Assembly: GCA_003818285.1 (NCBI GenBank)
Contig: RPRB01000019.1
Coordinates: 1-45,543, forward strand
Source of the DNA: Myxococcaceae bacterium
GTDB taxonomy: Bacteria > Myxococcota > Myxococcia > Myxococcales > Myxococcaceae
DNA length: 45,543 bases
Reading direction: 5' to 3'
Shown here in pieces: positions 1-8,506 of this stretch (the first letter of the stretch is position 1; the number at the start of each line of letters is the position of its first letter). Both the position numbers and the translations under genes were made by a program. The notes under the pieces are model-generated. The model was not told the origin of the DNA. It worked only from the letters and a program-made list of their open reading frames with translations, and did not search any database.

Positions 1-2
1 TC

Positions 3-284
3 CGTCTGAGCGAGCTCGCCGGCCTGGAAGTGGAGGTTCGGGCAACACGCCCCGGCGCAATCGCAATCTCCGCGGTCTCACCCGAGCGGGTGAACCAGGA
101 GCGAACGGCAGCGATCGAGAGCAGGGGCGTGGCGGCCAGGGTGCCACGAACCGAGGGAGCCCGGGTCCGCATCCCGGCCGACAATTGCCCTTCCTGGCGT
201 GGCAGTCGTGGATCCACGCTTTTCATCCGCAGCGACGAGGGTGTCGAGGTCCGCGCTGTCCGAGGGCTCCGGCGCGCGGACTGA
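3..284 (+). CDS. C-terminal end of an unidentified protein (5' end outside window)
   Basis: An open frame enters from the left edge and stops with TGA at 282-284, giving 93 residues without a required internal start. I do not recognise the protein. The visible part alternates beta-strand-like stretches (LEVEVRA, ARVRIP, STLFIRSDEGVEVRAV), as in a terminal beta-sandwich or the soluble tail of a membrane protein. It ends 8 bases before the 3' end of the methyltransferase gene on the other strand, so the two genes converge. It is the only long open frame in the first 290 bases, but coding is inferred from that and from residue pattern only. Confidence 0.4.
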   Translation, partial: RLSELAGLEVEVRATRPGAIAISAVSPERVNQERTAAIESRGVAARVPRTEGARVRIPADNCPSWRGSRGSTLFIRSDEGVEVRAVRGLRRAD

Positions 285-291
285 CCGCGTG

Positions 292-1134
292 CTACCGCGA
301 AGCGCGGATCACGATCGGCAGCATGTTGCCGTACGTGAGGTCCGGATGGTTGTCGGAGACGAATCCGCAGAAGACGTCGTACCAGAGCCCCACCTCCGCC
401 TTCCGGAATCCCGCGTTGCGGATCTCGTCCAGCAGCTGCCATCCGAAGTGGTGATAGGCGAGCACTCCCTGGGGGTTGAGGGGATCTCCATGCATCTCGG
501 GCTCCACGAGGTGCTGCACCGTTCCGTCCTCGCGGCGAATGGCTCGACGGAAGTTCTCGTCTCGAGAGGCGAAGAACGGAACGGTCATCAGCATCGTTCC
601 ACCCGGAGCGAGGACCCGGAAGGCCTCGGCGAGAGCGAGGGCGGGCTCGGGGACGTGCTCCAGCACGTCCGAGTGGACCAGGAGGTCGAAGCAGCCGTCA
701 GGGTAGCCGAGCCGTTCGAGTGACTCGTGCCGCACCTGGATCCCGTGGACCTCGCGCATCTCCCCTGGCGGGACGTCGGGTCCGAGGAACTCTGAACCCT
801 GCAGCTCGGGGAAGCGCTCCCGGAGAACGGTGTACAGCGGGCCGAAGCGCTCCAGGATCGCGGGCCGCTTCGGGGTCAGCTGGAGGCACGCGCCCGCGAG
901 CAGACGGTTGCGGTTCGATAGACCTCGCGGGCACACCAAACCCTCCCGGAGGTTCGGGTGGGAGCCGTAGGTCGGTCCCGCCGCGACCTTGAAGTGCTGG
1001 ATGGCGCGGCAGGGAATGCACAGCCCCTCGACCGTCTCCTTGCTCGCGAGATGACGTTCTGAAAGGACCTGAAACGGCTGGAGCACTCGCGCGTAGGCAC
1101 GGTAGGGTGCAGGCTCCTCGAACCAGAGAAACAC
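292..1134 (-). CDS. SAM-dependent methyltransferase (class I)
   Basis: A 280-residue soluble protein. The N-terminal third carries a Cys pair (CIPC, about residue 39) and a REGLVCP segment, resembling the degenerate zinc-ribbon preface of some sugar and O-antigen methyltransferases. The catalytic fold occupies about residues 110-210: an acidic motif at the end of strand 2 region, then FDLLVHSDVLEHVPEP (motif II region, about 147-162) and LAPGGTMLMTVPFF (post-motif), typical of Methyltransf_11/25 families. The glycine-rich SAM motif I is poorly conserved. It diverges from the large MT-GT fusion gene with only 17 bases between starts, so it probably belongs to the polysaccharide locus and may methylate a sugar or the chain end. 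The acceptor cannot be told from sequence. Confidence 0.8.
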   Translation of the reverse strand: MFLWFEEPAPYRAYARVLQPFQVLSERHLASKETVEGLCIPCRAIQHFKVAAGPTYGSHPNLREGLVCPRGLSNRNRLLAGACLQLTPKRPAILERFGPLYTVLRERFPELQGSEFLGPDVPPGEMREVHGIQVRHESLERLGYPDGCFDLLVHSDVLEHVPEPALALAEAFRVLAPGGTMLMTVPFFASRDENFRRAIRREDGTVQHLVEPEMHGDPLNPQGVLAYHHFGWQLLDEIRNAGFRKAEVGLWYDVFCGFVSDNHPDLTYGNMLPIVIRASR

Positions 1135-1151
1135 GGTTCGGTTTTCTCAAC

Positions 1152-4100
1152 ATGCCGTCCCCCGGGCAACAAGACGCACATGCGGACGAGAGTCTTCCGT
1201 CGTCCATGCAGGAGAGGCCTGCCGCCTTGACGCGAGACGACGGGTCGTCGGCAGCGGAGGCGTCTCCCCTCGAGGAGTCCGGGGAGCGGTTCCACCCCGG
1301 GACGGGAACGCCGGAGAACGCCTACGAGCACTGGCACCGGTACCTCTGGGCACGCGAGCTCTGCCGGGGCAAGCGCGTGCTCGACGTCGCGTCGGGCGAG
1401 GGATACGGAAGCTTCCTCCTCGCCGGAGTTGCACGCTCGGTCGTGGGGGTTGACCTCAGCGCACCGGCGGTGGAGCACGCCCGCCAGCGCTATCCGGCCG
1501 AGAACCTCGAGTTCCTCGTCGGTCGGGCAGAGGCCCTGCCCGACCAGCCCCCGGCCTCGTTCGACGTGGTCGTCTCCTTCGAGACCATCGAGCACCTCGG
1601 AGAGGCAGCGCAGGGGCCCTTCCTCGACGAGGTCCGGAGGGTCCTCGCCCCGGGCGGTCTCTTCGTCGTCTCCACGCCGGACAAGGAGACCTACTCCGGT
1701 GAGCTGCACGAGGAGAACGAGTTCCACGAGCGGGAGTTCACCGCTGACGAGTTCCGGGCGTTCCTCTCCGACCGGTTCGCACACCTTCGCTTCTTCGGCC
1801 AGCGGATCTTTCCGATCTCCTACCTCTGGCCTCTGGACCCCGGAGCTCGGCAGGACGGACTCGACGAGCACCAGCTCGAGGAGGGCGCGTCGAGGCGGCT
1901 CCAGCCCGCGGAGGATGACCGCAAGCGGGCCATGTACCTCGTGGCCCTCTGCTCCGAAAGTCCGCTGGAGCTGTCCCGCGCGTCGCTGCTGATCGACACC
2001 GCGCAGCTCGCCATCCGCGAGCGCATCGAGGAAGCCGTTGCGAACAAGTGGCACCTGGAGCAGTCTCGCGGCGAGCTGCAGGAGAGCAGACGGAAGAACG
2101 AAGAGCTGACGGGGGGACTGCAGATGGCCACGCAGAGGGCCGAGCGCGCGGAGCGCGGGCTCGCCGATGCCACCGAGCAGATCAACCAGATCGAGCTGGT
2201 GCGGAGCGCCGAGCAGAGGCGCTCGGCAGTGCGGAACGCGGAGCTCGCCCGGGCCAGGGAGCGACTCCTGGAGCTCGAGGAGGAGCGCCGCCGCGCCGAG
2301 GAACGCTGGGAGGAGTTCCAGCGCTCGCGTTCGGCAGCCGTCGTCCGACGGCTCCAGGCCGCCCGGGCGCGGATCTCCCCCCCCGGCAGCGTCCCGGGCC
2401 GTCTGCTCGAGCTCGGCTTCCGCGGCGCCGCGCTCGTTGCTCGCCAGGGCGTGCGTGGCACGCTGGCCCGCGTATCGGGCCTCGGCGGCTCCGAGGAAGG
2501 TCTCGTCTACTCGCTGGATCGGCTGCTGCCGGAGCGGCTGGAGATCGGGCTGGGGACCGAGCTTCGGGTCTCCGGGTGGATCTACCACCGGCAGGATGAG
2601 ATCACCGCGCTGGACTTCGTGGTGGATGGCCGCCGCGTGCCGGTCACCGTCTTCCGGATCAAGCGTCCCGACGTCTTCGAGGACCGCGCAGCCGAGGACC
2701 CCCGGGCCCGGAGCCTGTTCAGCGGTTTCGAAGGGCTCTTGCCCCTGAGAGGGCCGGTGCCGAGGCCCGTCGAGGTCGAGCTACGCGTCCAGCTCCGGCG
2801 CGGCACCCGCTTCTGGCGCAAGGTTGGGCAGATCCGCCTGGAGGCCTCCGGGCCCTCGCCTGTCCGGAGCGAGGCGGAGATCGCCATCTGCATGGCGACC
2901 TACGAGCCGTCGCCCGACCTCTTCCTGAAGCAGGTCCGTTCCCTCCAGGCCCAGACGGTCCAGGACTGGGTGTGCATCATCTGCGACGATCGCTCCAGCC
3001 GACGGTCGCGGAATCTCATCCGGAGCGTCACCTCCGCGGACCCGCGATTCGTGCTGGTCGAGAACGACGAGAACGTCGGCTTCTACCGGAACTTCGAGCG
3101 AGCCTTGTCACACGTCCCGTCGAGCGCACGCTACGTGCTCTTCTCCGACCAGGACGACGTCTGGTACCCGGAGAAGATCGCCTTGCTCGTCCAGGAGCTC
3201 GGGTCGGGGGCGAGCCTCGCCTACGGCGACATGCGGATCGTCACCACCGACGGACGCGAGCTGGCTCCCAGCTACTGGGTCGGGCGGGACAACAACTTCA
3301 CCAGCTTCACCTCGATGCTCCTCGCCAACACCGTGACCGGCGCGGCCGCGATGTTCCGCCGCGAGCTGCTCGATGCGCTGCTTCCCTTCCCGCAGCGGAT
3401 CGGTGACTCGTACCACGATCACTGGCTGGCGCTGACCGCCATGTCCACCGGAGCGATCGGGCACGTCGGCCGGCCGCTCCAGGACTACGTTCAGCATCAC
3501 GGGAACGTGCTGGGCCACTTCGTCGGCACCGGAGCCAGGACCCGTGCTAGCGAGCTCCTCCGGGAAACGCTCGCCGTCGTGCGCGGTGGGCCGGCCAGGG
3601 GGCCGGTGCTCGCCGCATGGGAGGGAATCTTCCGGGCGGACGTGATGCGGCTGGCCCAGTTCGCGAGGGTTCTCGAGACCCGGAACCAGGGGCGGCTGGG
3701 AAGGAAGCAGCGGCAAGTCCTCCGACGGTTCGCCCGGCTCGATCGACCGCTCCGGTCGTTGCCGTGGCTCCTGGCCCGCGGTACCTACCGGGGGCTCCTG
3801 GGACACAACGAGACGGTGGGAGCGGAGTTCTACGTGGCCAAGGGCTTGTTCTGGAAGACGCTCACCTCCGTGCGCGCGCGGCGGGCGAGTCGACACGCCC
3901 CCCGGCTTCCGCCGAGGGAGAAGGTCGCTGAGAAGCCCGCGGCGGCGCGGATCATCGACGACATCGAACGGAAGATCGCCCCGCTGAACCTGGAGGTCAG
4001 GAGCGGCGAGCCGGAGCGCATCAACCTCCTCGTCCCGTCGGTCGACCTCGTCCACTTCTTCGGCGGATACATCACCAAGTTCAACCTGGCGCTGAAGCTC

Positions 4101-5162
4101 GCGAAGGAAGGGTGGGCGGTACGGATGGTCACCGTCGACCCCAGCCCCACGCTGCCCGCGGACTGGCGGACCCAGCTCGCCAGGTTCCAGGGCCTCCACG
4201 AATTCTTCGATGAAGTGGAGCTGGTGCACGCGGCGGATCGCGACCGGCCCCTCCCGGTCAGCCCGACCGACGCGTTCGTCGCCACCACATTCTGGACGGC
4301 GCTGATCGCCGCGGCGGCGGTTCGCGAGCTCGGCGCCCCGGCCTTCACCTACCTCATCCAGGAATACGAGCCCTTCACGTTCCCCATGGGGTCCTGGTCG
4401 GCCCTGGCCGAGCAGAGCTACCAGCCCCCTCACTACGCGGTCTTCTCCTCCGAGCTCCTCCGGCAGTACTTCCGGCAGAACCGCCTCGGCGTCTTCTCCG
4501 GGCCGGAGGGAGAGGCGCGCTCCATCTCCTTCCAGAACGCGATCACCGACGTGGGCCCCGTTCAACGCGACGAGCTCGCCGGCCGTGCCTCGCGCCGGCT
4601 CCTGTTCTACGCCCGTCCGGAGGCGCACGCGGCGCGCAACATGTTCGAGCTCGGAGTGGTGGCACTGAGCGAGGCGATCCGCCGCGGGGTCTTCTCCGAC
4701 GAGTGGGAGTTCTTCGGTATCGGGACGGTTGCCACCGGAACCGAGCTCCCGCTCGCCGGCGGCAAGGTGCTGCGCTTGCTCCCGAGACAGAGTCAGGACC
4801 GCTACGCCGAGATGCTGGCGTCCCACGACGTAGGTCTCAGCCTGATGTACACCCCTCATCCCAGCCTGGTGCCGATCGAGATGGCCGCTGCCGGGATGAC
4901 CGTGGTGACCAACGCCTTCGCCAACAAGACCGAGGACGCTCTCCGCGAGGTCTCCCCGAACCTCCTAGCGGTCCGGCCGACCATCCTCGGCATCGTCGAG
5001 GGGCTCGAGCGGGCAGTCCGCCGGACACCCGACGTCGACGCGCGCGCCGCAGGATCCCACGTCCGGTGGAGCAAGGACTGGAACCAGAGCTTCGGACCCG
5101 ACCAGATCCGGACCATCGCCCGGTTCGTGGCCGACTCGCGCGCCGGCGGGTCCAGCCGATGA
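1152..5162 (+). CDS. Multidomain methyltransferase-coiled coil-GT2-WsaF-like rhamnosyltransferase fusion
   Basis: A 1336-residue cytoplasmic polymerase-type protein. Residues about 55-200 are a class I methyltransferase (VLDVASGEGYG motif I near 73; DVVVSFETIEHL near 138; LAPGGLFVVSTP near 166). Residues about 297-391 are a charged heptad-rich coiled coil. Residues about 400-570 are a beta-rich module (LRVSGWIYH...VDGRRVP). Residues about 575-800 are a GT2 domain (ICMATYEPSPDLF, DDRSS, then SDQDDVWYPEKIALL holding the DxD-like acidic site). Residues about 954-1330 resemble the GT-B rhamnosyltransferase WsaF (FTYLIQEYEPF, then SLMYTPHPSLVPIEMAAAGM). The order recalls WsaE, a trifunctional methyl/rhamnosyl-transferase. 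It overlaps rfbB by ATGA, tying it to dTDP-rhamnose. I chose ATG 1152: the in-frame start at 1107 would run into the divergent gene. No clear Shine-Dalgarno is visible. Confidence 0.85.
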   Translation: MPSPGQQDAHADESLPSSMQERPAALTRDDGSSAAEASPLEESGERFHPGTGTPENAYEHWHRYLWARELCRGKRVLDVASGEGYGSFLLAGVARSVVGVDLSAPAVEHARQRYPAENLEFLVGRAEALPDQPPASFDVVVSFETIEHLGEAAQGPFLDEVRRVLAPGGLFVVSTPDKETYSGELHEENEFHEREFTADEFRAFLSDRFAHLRFFGQRIFPISYLWPLDPGARQDGLDEHQLEEGASRRLQPAEDDRKRAMYLVALCSESPLELSRASLLIDTAQLAIRERIEEAVANKWHLEQSRGELQESRRKNEELTGGLQMATQRAERAERGLADATEQINQIELVRSAEQRRSAVRNAELARARERLLELEEERRRAEERWEEFQRSRSAAVVRRLQAARARISPPGSVPGRLLELGFRGAALVARQGVRGTLARVSGLGGSEEGLVYSLDRLLPERLEIGLGTELRVSGWIYHRQDEITALDFVVDGRRVPVTVFRIKRPDVFEDRAAEDPRARSLFSGFEGLLPLRGPVPRPVEVELRVQLRRGTRFWRKVGQIRLEASGPSPVRSEAEIAICMATYEPSPDLFLKQVRSLQAQTVQDWVCIICDDRSSRRSRNLIRSVTSADPRFVLVENDENVGFYRNFERALSHVPSSARYVLFSDQDDVWYPEKIALLVQELGSGASLAYGDMRIVTTDGRELAPSYWVGRDNNFTSFTSMLLANTVTGAAAMFRRELLDALLPFPQRIGDSYHDHWLALTAMSTGAIGHVGRPLQDYVQHHGNVLGHFVGTGARTRASELLRETLAVVRGGPARGPVLAAWEGIFRADVMRLAQFARVLETRNQGRLGRKQRQVLRRFARLDRPLRSLPWLLARGTYRGLLGHNETVGAEFYVAKGLFWKTLTSVRARRASRHAPRLPPREKVAEKPAAARIIDDIERKIAPLNLEVRSGEPERINLLVPSVDLVHFFGGYITKFNLALKLAKEGWAVRMVTVDPSPTLPADWRTQLARFQGLHEFFDEVELVHAADRDRPLPVSPTDAFVATTFWTALIAAAAVRELGAPAFTYLIQEYEPFTFPMGSWSALAEQSYQPPHYAVFSSELLRQYFRQNRLGVFSGPEGEARSISFQNAITDVGPVQRDELAGRASRRLLFYARPEAHAARNMFELGVVALSEAIRRGVFSDEWEFFGIGTVATGTELPLAGGKVLRLLPRQSQDRYAEMLASHDVGLSLMYTPHPSLVPIEMAAAGMTVVTNAFANKTEDALREVSPNLLAVRPTILGIVEGLERAVRRTPDVDARAAGSHVRWSKDWNQSFGPDQIRTIARFVADSRAGGSSR

Positions 5163-6178
5163 ACGTCCTCGTCACGGGCGGCTGCGGCTTCATCGGTTCG
5201 AACCTCGTCCGGCATCTCCGGGCGGAGCGGCCGGACTTGACGGTGGTCAACCTCGACCTGCTCACCTACGCCGGAAATCTGGAGAACCTCCGCGAGTTGG
5301 AGGGGGACCCCGGTCACGTGTTCGTCCGGGGTGACATCGGTGACCGGGAGCTGGTCGAGTCACTGCTCGAGCGGCACCGGATCGACAGCGTCCTCCACCT
5401 CGCCGCCGAGAGCCACGTGGACCGCTCCATCCTCGGTCCGGAGCTCTTCGTGCGCACCAACGTGCTCGGCACGCAGATCCTCCTCGAGGCCTGCTACCGG
5501 AAGAAGGTGCGCCGCTTCGTCATGGTGTCCACCGACGAGGTCTACGGCTCGCTCGGACCGACCGGGGCCTTCACCGAAACCTCGCCCATCCAGCCCTCCA
5601 GCCCGTACTCCGCCTCCAAGGCCTCGTCGGACCTGCTCGCGCTGGCCTTCCACCACACCTTCGGCCTCGACGTGGTCGTCACCCGGTGCTCGAACAACTA
5701 CGGCCCGTACCAGTTCCCGGAGAAGCTCATCCCTCTCATGGTGGTGAACGCGCTCCACGACGAGGCGCTCCCCGTCTACGGAGACGGGGGCAACGTGCGC
5801 GACTGGCTGCACGTCGAGGATCACTGCCGCGCCCTGGTCACGGTGCTGGAGCAGGGGAGGGCGGGCGAGGTCTACAACATCGGCGGGGGGGCCGAGCAGC
5901 GCAACCTGGATCTGGTAAGGATGCTGCTCGCCACCCTGAGGAAGCCGGAGAGCCTCATCCGGTTCGTCCAGGACCGTCCGGGACACGACCGGCGCTACGC
6001 CATCGACCCCGCGAAGATTCGCACCGAGCTGGGCTGGAGGCCGCGCCGCACGTTCCAGCAGGGGCTGGAGGCGACGGTGCGCTGGTATGTAGACAATCCC
6101 GACTGGTGGAAGCATGTGAAGAGCGGGGCCTACCGGCAGTACTACGAGACGCAGTACCGCGGGCGCCTCGGCGGATAG
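5159..6178 (+). CDS. rfbB: dTDP-glucose 4,6-dehydratase
   Basis: 339 residues, the normal length for RmlB/RfbB. It converts dTDP-glucose to dTDP-4-keto-6-deoxyglucose, the second step of dTDP-L-rhamnose synthesis, in the cytoplasm with bound NAD. Visible hallmarks are the Rossmann motif TGGCGFIG (residues 6-13), STDEVYGS near residue 124 with the Asp-Glu pair used in dehydration, and the YSASK catalytic Tyr-Lys near residue 150. NNYGPYQFPEKLIP and RDWLHVEDH are also family signatures. The start ATG overlaps the stop of the upstream fusion gene (ATGA), implying translational coupling. rfbD follows 7 bases downstream. Confidence 0.95.
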   Translation: MNVLVTGGCGFIGSNLVRHLRAERPDLTVVNLDLLTYAGNLENLRELEGDPGHVFVRGDIGDRELVESLLERHRIDSVLHLAAESHVDRSILGPELFVRTNVLGTQILLEACYRKKVRRFVMVSTDEVYGSLGPTGAFTETSPIQPSSPYSASKASSDLLALAFHHTFGLDVVVTRCSNNYGPYQFPEKLIPLMVVNALHDEALPVYGDGGNVRDWLHVEDHCRALVTVLEQGRAGEVYNIGGGAEQRNLDLVRMLLATLRKPESLIRFVQDRPGHDRRYAIDPAKIRTELGWRPRRTFQQGLEATVRWYVDNPDWWKHVKSGAYRQYYETQYRGRLGG

Positions 6179-6185
6179 CTCCTCG

Positions 6186-7079
6186 ATGCGCATCACCGTC
6201 ACCGGAGCCAACGGTCTCGTCGGTAGCCGCCTCTGCCGGTGGCTGGTGGTGCAGGGGCACACGGTCACGGCGGTGGCCCGGGGTGAGCGCCGCACCGTCG
6301 GGGACTTCGACTACCTCAGCTGCGACCTGGCAGACCCCGAGGGCGTCGCCCGCGCGATGTCCACCGGGCGGCCTGAGGTCGTCGTCCACACTGCGTCGAT
6401 GACCGAGGTCGACGCCTGCGAGCGGAATCCCGACGCAGCCTGGGCCGCCAACACACTCGCCGCCGCGCACGTCGCGCGGCATGCGCGGGCCGGCGGCGCC
6501 CACCTGGTCCACGTCTCGACCGACTACGTTTTCGACGGTCACGACGGCCCGTACGACGAGGAGGCCCGTCCGAACCCCTCCGGCGTCTACGCCCGGACCA
6601 AGTGGCTCGGGGAGGAGGCCGTCCGGCTGCTCGCGGGCAGCTGGGCCATCGCCCGCACCGCGGTGGTGTACGGCTACCCGCCCTCGCAGCGGCCCAACTT
6701 CGGCTCGTGGCTCCTCGGCACCCTCCGGGAGGGCAAGACGGCACGCCTCTTCGTCGACCAGTACGTCTCTCCCAGCCTCGCGCTCAACGTCGCGGAGCAG
6801 CTGGCCGAGCTCGCCGAGCGCCGCCTCCCGGGAATCTGGAACGTGGCGGGCGCCGAGGTGGTCAACCGGATGGAGTTCGGGGAAGCTTTGGCGGACGTGT
6901 TCGGTCTCGATCGCCGGCTGCTCACCCCCAGCAAGCTCGCCGACGCGGGCATGGCCAGCCCGCGCCCGCCGAGGAGCGGTCTGCGGGTAGACAAGGCGCT
7001 GGGTGCGCTGAGAGCCCGGCCGCTCGGCCTGAGCGCCTCGCTCGAGCAGTTCCGCGCCGAGGCGGAGGGACGGGTGTGA
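6186..7079 (+). CDS. rfbD: dTDP-4-dehydrorhamnose reductase
   Basis: 297 residues. It performs the last step of dTDP-L-rhamnose synthesis, NAD(P)H reduction of dTDP-4-keto-L-rhamnose. It is an extended [12 protein letters not shown] (residues 6-14) binds the dinucleotide, STDYVFDG near residue 111 and the YARTK catalytic pair near residue 134 match RmlD. The [15 protein letters not shown] segment near residue 218 matches the C-terminal substrate domain. It lies between rfbB and rfbA; its TGA stop overlaps the GTG start of rfbA. The order B-D-A-C is common in rhamnose clusters. Confidence 0.92.
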   Translation: MRITVTGANGLVGSRLCRWLVVQGHTVTAVARGERRTVGDFDYLSCDLADPEGVARAMSTGRPEVVVHTASMTEVDACERNPDAAWAANTLAAAHVARHARAGGAHLVHVSTDYVFDGHDGPYDEEARPNPSGVYARTKWLGEEAVRLLAGSWAIARTAVVYGYPPSQRPNFGSWLLGTLREGKTARLFVDQYVSPSLALNVAEQLAELAERRLPGIWNVAGAEVVNRMEFGEALADVFGLDRRLLTPSKLADAGMASPRPPRSGLRVDKALGALRARPLGLSASLEQFRAEAEGRV

Positions 7080-7957
7080 AGGGAATCATCCTGGCTGGCG
7101 GCTCCGGAACGCGGCTCTATCCACTGACCCGCGTGGTCAGCAAGCAGCTGCTCCCGATCTACGACAAGCCGATGGTCTACTACCCGCTGAGCACCCTGAT
7201 GCTCGCGGGCATCCGGGACATCCTCGTCATCTCCACCCCACAGGACCTGCCGCGCTTTCGCGAGCTGCTCGGAGACGGCCAGCAGTGGGGGCTCTGGTTC
7301 ACCTATGCGGAGCAGCCGCGGCCCGATGGCCTGGCGCAGGCCTTCATCATAGGCCGCAACTTCGTGGGCACGGACCGCGTCGCGCTGGTCCTCGGCGACA
7401 ACATCTTCCACGGGCACGGGCTCCCGGAGAAACTCAAGGCTGCCGCCGCGCGCTCCACGGGTGCCACCGTGTTCGCCTATTACGTGCGCGATCCGGAGCG
7501 GTACGGCGTGGTGGAGCTGGGCCCCGACGGACGCGCGCTCTCCATCGAGGAGAAGCCCAAGGCTCCCCGCTCGAGCTACGCCGTGACCGGGCTCTACTTC
7601 TACGACAACCGGGTGCTCGACATCGCCTCGCGCCTGAAGCCCTCGGCCCGCGGCGAGCTCGAGATCACCGACGTGAACCAGGCGTACCTCGAGGGTGGTG
7701 ACCTCCACGTGCAGGTGCTGGGCCGCGGCTTCGCCTGGCTGGACACCGGCACCCACGAGTCGCTCCAGAACGCCTCCACCTTCATCGAGATCGTCGAGCG
7801 CAGGCAGGGGCTCAAGGTCTCCTGCATCGAGGAGATCGCCTTTCGTATGGGGTACATCGGGCCGGACCAGCTACGCGCGCTGGCCGACCCGATGCGGAAG
7901 AACGAGTACGGGCAGTACCTGCTCGACCTGCTCGAAAACCGGGGAGCCATCGGATGA
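7076..7957 (+). CDS. rfbA: Glucose-1-phosphate thymidylyltransferase
   Basis: 293 residues, the usual RmlA length. It makes dTDP-glucose from glucose-1-phosphate and dTTP, opening the dTDP-rhamnose route. The nucleotidyltransferase signature [11 protein letters not shown] sits at residues 8-18, [16 protein letters not shown] follows directly, LGDNIFHG near 105 holds the metal-binding Asp, and the IEEKPKAP segment near 158 is family-typical. I start it at GTG 7076, which overlaps the rfbD stop as GTGA and gives an N-terminus VKGIILAGG that matches family members. Its own stop overlaps the rfbC start by ATGA. Confidence 0.95.
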   Translation: MKGIILAGGSGTRLYPLTRVVSKQLLPIYDKPMVYYPLSTLMLAGIRDILVISTPQDLPRFRELLGDGQQWGLWFTYAEQPRPDGLAQAFIIGRNFVGTDRVALVLGDNIFHGHGLPEKLKAAAARSTGATVFAYYVRDPERYGVVELGPDGRALSIEEKPKAPRSSYAVTGLYFYDNRVLDIASRLKPSARGELEITDVNQAYLEGGDLHVQVLGRGFAWLDTGTHESLQNASTFIEIVERRQGLKVSCIEEIAFRMGYIGPDQLRALADPMRKNEYGQYLLDLLENRGAIG

Positions 7958-8505
7958 ATGTCGTGCCCACCGAGCTTCCGGAGGTGCTGATCCTCGAGCC
8001 GAAGGTGCACGGGGACTCCCGCGGCTTCTTCTACGAGACATTCCAGTCGAACCGCTACGCCGAGGCCGGGATCTCCGGTCGCTTCGTCCAGGACAACCTC
8101 TCGCGCTCCGTGCGCGGCACCCTGCGCGGACTGCACTTCCAGGAGCCGAGGGCCCAGGGGAAGCTGGTGCAGGTGCTCCGGGGTACGGTGTGGGACGTGG
8201 CGGTGGACGTCCGGCGTGGCTCGCCGCGGTTCGGCCGCTGGGTCGCGCTGGAGCTCTCCGAGACCACGCCGCGCCAGCTGTGGATCCCGCCGGGCTTCGC
8301 CCACGGGTTCTGCGTGCTCAGCGAGTCGGCGGACTTCTTCTACAAGTGCACCGAGCTCTACGCGCCGGAATGCGACCGGAGCGTCGCCTGGAACGATCCG
8401 GCCATCGGCATTCCCTGGCCTGTGAATGAGCCGCTCCTCTCGGCGAAGGACCGCGCCGCTCCACGGCTCGCGGACGCTCCCGTGCTGCCCGCCTTTGCCG
8501 GTTGA
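7954..8505 (+). CDS. rfbC: dTDP-4-dehydrorhamnose 3,5-epimerase
   Basis: 183 residues, a standard RmlC cupin. It epimerises C3 and C5 of dTDP-4-keto-6-deoxyglucose. Visible hallmarks are [10 protein letters not shown] near residue 22, the LRGLHFQ segment with the catalytic His near residue 61, [15 protein letters not shown] near 80, and [15 protein letters not shown] near 110. [13 protein letters not shown] contains the aromatic and Tyr positions of the active site. It overlaps rfbA by four bases. With rfbA, rfbB and rfbD it completes the pathway, so this locus can supply its own activated rhamnose. Confidence 0.95.
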   Translation: MNVVPTELPEVLILEPKVHGDSRGFFYETFQSNRYAEAGISGRFVQDNLSRSVRGTLRGLHFQEPRAQGKLVQVLRGTVWDVAVDVRRGSPRFGRWVALELSETTPRQLWIPPGFAHGFCVLSESADFFYKCTELYAPECDRSVAWNDPAIGIPWPVNEPLLSAKDRAAPRLADAPVLPAFAG

Positions 8506-8506
8506 C

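Noticed and set aside
1107-1151. Upstream ATG for the large fusion protein
   Set aside because: It would overlap the divergent methyltransferase start and adds 15 residues without family support; ATG 1152 is preferred.
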